Positions 5,509 to 7,641 of a DNA stretch of 7,641 bases are shown here, in pieces (within the stretch, counting starts at the first letter, position 1; the number at the start of each line of letters is the position of its first letter). The stretch is from Lentisphaeria bacterium UBA1784 (GTDB taxonomy: Bacteria > Verrucomicrobiota > Lentisphaeria > Victivallales > Victivallaceae), in assembly GCA_002315455.1 (NCBI GenBank), contig DCGG01000128.1, forward strand, positions 1 to 7,641. Direction: 5' to 3'. A program made the position numbers and the translations under genes. The notes under the pieces are model-generated. The model did not search any database and had not been told where the DNA came from. It worked only from the letters and a program-made list of their open reading frames with translations.

Positions 5509-6636
5509 ATGAAGAAAAGTCCGCTCCCCCGTGGGTTGAAAACACTCTTCGCCTTCCGCCGGACGTTCCGGGCGGGAGCGCTTCTGCTTTGCTGTTTGAG
5601 TGTTCTTCCGCTTTTCGGCACCGATGCCGACGCGGAGCGGATCTATATGCGCGGACTGGAACAGTACAAGGCCGGTCAGTACCGGGATGCCGCTTCCACC
5701 TTTGAGGACTCACTCATCGAGGCGGATTCCGGAGCCATCCGGGCCAACTCTTTGCTGGCCCAGATCGGCGCATGGCGGATGTGCGGACTGCGTTACAAGG
5801 AATTTCAGGCGATCGAGCGTCTGCTTTCGGAATATCCGGAGTATGCCGGCAACTTCATCGGCATGGTGGAGCGGGAATACGAGATCGCGCTGGATTTCTG
5901 CCACGGCTGGCGCGATCCTGCCTACTGGTCGCTGCGCTGGATCCCATGGCTCACGGACGGCGACAAGAGTCAGGAGATTTTCGAGGCCGCCCTCAAGCGT
6001 GCCCCCTTCGCCAAGCAGTCCGCATGGGCGCGTCTCCACCTCGCCTACCTCTACCAGGAGCAGGGCATGACCTCGCGGGCCATGGAACAGCTCCGGCTGC
6101 TCCTCAAGCAGTACCCGGATTCCAAACTGTGCCGCTATGCCTATCTCGCCCTCGCGGATACCCTTTTTGAACTGGCGAAACGGGGCGACGGCGACGGGCG
6201 CTACGTCCGGGAAGCCACCGAGGTCCTCCACGAATTCGAGCGCCGCTACTCCGACAAGGACGAGCGGGAATGGGCCAACCGGAAACTGATCGAGGCCGGA
6301 GACATTCAGGCCCAGCGGCTCCGGGAGATGGCGGACTTCTACCGCAAGAACGGCAAGAGCGACGTTTCCAACCGTTATCTCGCCCGGGTGGTCCGGGAAT
6401 ACCCCGCCAGCCAGAGCGCGGTGCAGGCCGAAGCCGACCTCGCGAAGGGCGACGATACCTTCGTGCCCGGAGATTTCCCCAAGCAGGAGGGACGGCGGGT
6501 GCCGCAGTACGAGGCTCACCAGATCCCGGCGCAGGAGGCCCGCGAAGTCCTGATCCTCCCCGGGGCGGGAGGGAACCACTATCTGCTGCCGGTCCCGGAT
6601 CTGCAGTTGGAACAGGGAAAGGATGTGAAAAAATGA
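5509..6636 (+). CDS. Exported TPR protein, BamD-like
   Basis: A 375-residue protein with a long basic N-terminus (seven Lys/Arg in residues 2-21), a hydrophobic stretch at about 22-36 and a probable signal peptidase I site after DADA (residue 42), so it is predicted to be periplasmic. Tetratricopeptide-type helix pairs are visible at about 42-75, 78-113 and 150-240, with typical YxxGxYxxA, YPxS and A-Y-LYQEQG patterns. A Trp-rich linker (WRDPAYWSLRWIPWL) lies near residues 135-149. The last 60 or so residues are Pro/Glu/Gln-rich and show no TPR. The layout resembles the BamD/YbgF/Tol-Pal class of outer-membrane assembly factors, but BamD is a lipoprotein and no lipobox is present here (C28 and C29 have Leu or Cys before them). 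GGAG lies 7 bases before the ATG. It starts 8 bases after kdsD and its stop overlaps the lptE start, which links it to LPS and outer-membrane biogenesis. The exact role is an inference. Confidence 0.8.
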   Translation: MKKSPLPRGLKTLFAFRRTFRAGALLLCCLSVLPLFGTDADAERIYMRGLEQYKAGQYRDAASTFEDSLIEADSGAIRANSLLAQIGAWRMCGLRYKEFQAIERLLSEYPEYAGNFIGMVEREYEIALDFCHGWRDPAYWSLRWIPWLTDGDKSQEIFEAALKRAPFAKQSAWARLHLAYLYQEQGMTSRAMEQLRLLLKQYPDSKLCRYAYLALADTLFELAKRGDGDGRYVREATEVLHEFERRYSDKDEREWANRKLIEAGDIQAQRLREMADFYRKNGKSDVSNRYLARVVREYPASQSAVQAEADLAKGDDTFVPGDFPKQEGRRVPQYEAHQIPAQEAREVLILPGAGGNHYLLPVPDLQLEQGKDVKK

Positions 6637-7154
6637 GATTTTTTCTGACGTGTTTGGGATGTTTTCTGCTGCTCGGCTCCGCCGGATGCGGATACCGGGT
6701 CGGCGGGATGATGCATCCCCAGATCAAGACCATCGCCGTCGCTCCCGTGGTCAACGAGACGCTGATGTACAATGCCGCGGCAGTCGTCCGGGGCGCTCTT
6801 TGTGAACGTTTTACCACCGACGGTTCGGTGAAACTGGTGAGCCAGAGCAAGGCGGACTGCATCCTTTACGCCCGCGTGCTGAGTGCCACTTTCATGGAGA
6901 CCTCCTGGTCCTCCCACGAGTATCAGAACGGGCAGGATTCCTACACCCCGAACGAGTGGACCTTGAGCCTCGAAATCGAATACAGCGTCGTTCTGCCGGG
7001 AAAACTGGAACCGCTCGTGAGCAAGCGGCGCGCACAGGGTTCGACTTCTTTCACCAGCGGTCCTGATATCGAAAGCAGCCGCTTGAATGCGATGCGTCAG
7101 GCCGCCTTCGATGCCTCCAAGAGCATTGTTTCCGCCATTACCGAAGGCTGGTAA
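6633..7154 (+). CDS. lptE: LptE-like LPS-assembly lipoprotein
   Basis: A 173-residue predicted outer-membrane lipoprotein. The signal peptide (residues 1-18) ends in the lipobox SAGC, with lipidated C19, followed by GYRVGG, a start typical of LptE proteins (GCGY). The mature part shows the LptE/LptE-like pattern: IKTIAVAPVVNET (about 29-41), a helix, SVKLVSQSKADCILYARV, a beta-rich middle, and a closing helix. LptE plugs the LptD barrel and helps insert LPS into the outer leaflet. The family is divergent at sequence level, so the call rests on lipobox, length, fold pattern and context. The ATG at 6633 overlaps the TGA of the TPR gene (ATGA), and AAAGGA lies about 9 bases upstream, so translational coupling is likely. 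A frame upstream to 6270 is open but lies inside the TPR gene and is not the start. lptD is not in the window. Confidence 0.82.
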   Translation: MRFFLTCLGCFLLLGSAGCGYRVGGMMHPQIKTIAVAPVVNETLMYNAAAVVRGALCERFTTDGSVKLVSQSKADCILYARVLSATFMETSWSSHEYQNGQDSYTPNEWTLSLEIEYSVVLPGKLEPLVSKRRAQGSTSFTSGPDIESSRLNAMRQAAFDASKSIVSAITEGW

Positions 7155-7226
7155 GCGGAAGCGTTTCCGTCTCCTTGCCGCTGGAGCAGTGAGCCCATCG
7201 GCCGCGCCGTCAACGGAGAAAAGAGC

Positions 7227-7641
7227 ATGCAAACCCGATTCGTCAGAAAAAGTCAGATCTTCTTCGGTCTCTCCTTTCTGGTGCTGATCGTCGCCGGAGC
7301 GCTGGCGTTGCGTCTGCCTTTCATCCTGCAGGGCGGCGGCATAATGGACTGGAAGGATGCCTTTTTTACCTCCACCAGCACAGTTTGCCTCACCGGATTG
7401 AGCGTGGTGCCCATGCAGGATTTTTCGTTTTGCGGGCAGATGGTGATTCTGATTCTGATCCAGCTGGGAGGATTGGGGATCATGGCTTTGAGTGCCGCCA
7501 TCCTTTTGGGACTGGGGGCGGAACTGGGCTTCAGCGGTTCCATGATGATCAGCAGCATCAACGGTAACCTTTCGCTCCGCAACGCCGAAAGTTATCTGCG
7601 GACCGTCATCCGCCTCACGCTGGGCGGGGAACTGGGGGGAG
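7227..7641 (+). CDS. TrkH/KtrB-family potassium transporter, membrane subunit (partial, C-terminus off the right edge)
   Basis: The first 138 codons of an integral membrane potassium uptake protein of the TrkH/KtrB (SKT) superfamily. Residues about 11-30 form the first membrane helix. The pore helix and filter follow in DAFFTSTSTVCLTGLSVV (44-61), where G57 is the conserved filter glycine of the first of the expected four M1-P-M2 repeats. The next helix contains QMVILILIQLGGLGIM (71-86), a strong family signature. Full-length proteins have about 430-500 residues, so most of the gene lies beyond the window. The ATG at 7227 is preceded by GGAG (7215-7218). It starts 72 bases after the lptE stop on the same strand. 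A TrkA/KtrA-type regulatory subunit would be expected downstream, but this is not visible. TrkH and KtrB cannot be told apart here. Confidence 0.92.
   Translation, partial: MQTRFVRKSQIFFGLSFLVLIVAGALALRLPFILQGGGIMDWKDAFFTSTSTVCLTGLSVVPMQDFSFCGQMVILILIQLGGLGIMALSAAILLGLGAELGFSGSMMISSINGNLSLRNAESYLRTVIRLTLGGELGG

Noticed and set aside
4412..5713. Minus-strand open frame of 433 codons
   Set aside because: It is antisense to kdsD and the start of the TPR gene; no motif or ribosome site supports it.
7156..7169. Stem CGGAA-GCGT-TTCCG after lptE as a terminator
   Set aside because: Only five pairs and no T-run follow, so termination before the potassium transporter gene is not supported.
1..7641. 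A novel defence, mobile or biosynthetic system
   Set aside because: Every large gene belongs to a known housekeeping or envelope family; no transposase, integrase, nuclease, toxin pair or array is visible.

Overview
The window reads as a GC-rich chromosomal segment of a Gram-negative bacterium. The evidence for a Gram-negative envelope is an arabinose-5-phosphate isomerase of the Kdo/LPS pathway, a signal-peptide TPR protein resembling BamD, and an LptE-like lipoprotein. The gene styles (class II tRNA nucleotidyltransferase with an HD domain, BamD-like TPR protein with a Trp-rich linker, short LptE) suggest the PVC superphylum, for example Lentisphaerota or Verrucomicrobiota. That placement is an inference from remembered family resemblance, not from a search. 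I see no insertion sequence, phage gene, CRISPR array, rRNA or tRNA.

Left arm, minus strand, read from about 2971 down to 1: tsaD (t6A37 tRNA modification), then a HAD phosphatase of phosphoglycolate phosphatase type, then a CCA-adding enzyme/poly(A) polymerase family protein that runs off the left edge. Gaps are 36 and 31 bases, so this looks like one operon. A promoter candidate for it lies at about 3015-3044.

Centre, 2972-3296: a 325-base divergent intergenic region with a promoter candidate for each direction, several short hairpins and two perfect GC-rich palindromes. I see no supportable gene in it.

Right arm, plus strand: hisE and hisG (first two steps of histidine synthesis, in a form and order I associate with Actinobacteria), then kdsD, a BamD-like TPR protein, an LptE-like lipoprotein joined to the TPR gene by an ATGA overlap, and the start of a TrkH/KtrB potassium transporter that runs off the right edge. 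From kdsD to lptE the genes form an outer-membrane biogenesis group: Kdo precursor supply, a possible OMP-assembly partner, and an LPS-insertion lipoprotein.

Most of the window is conserved housekeeping. The points worth a second look are the actinobacterial-type hisEG pair, the BamD-like protein that lacks a lipobox, the structured divergent intergenic region, and a strong hairpin between hisG and kdsD.
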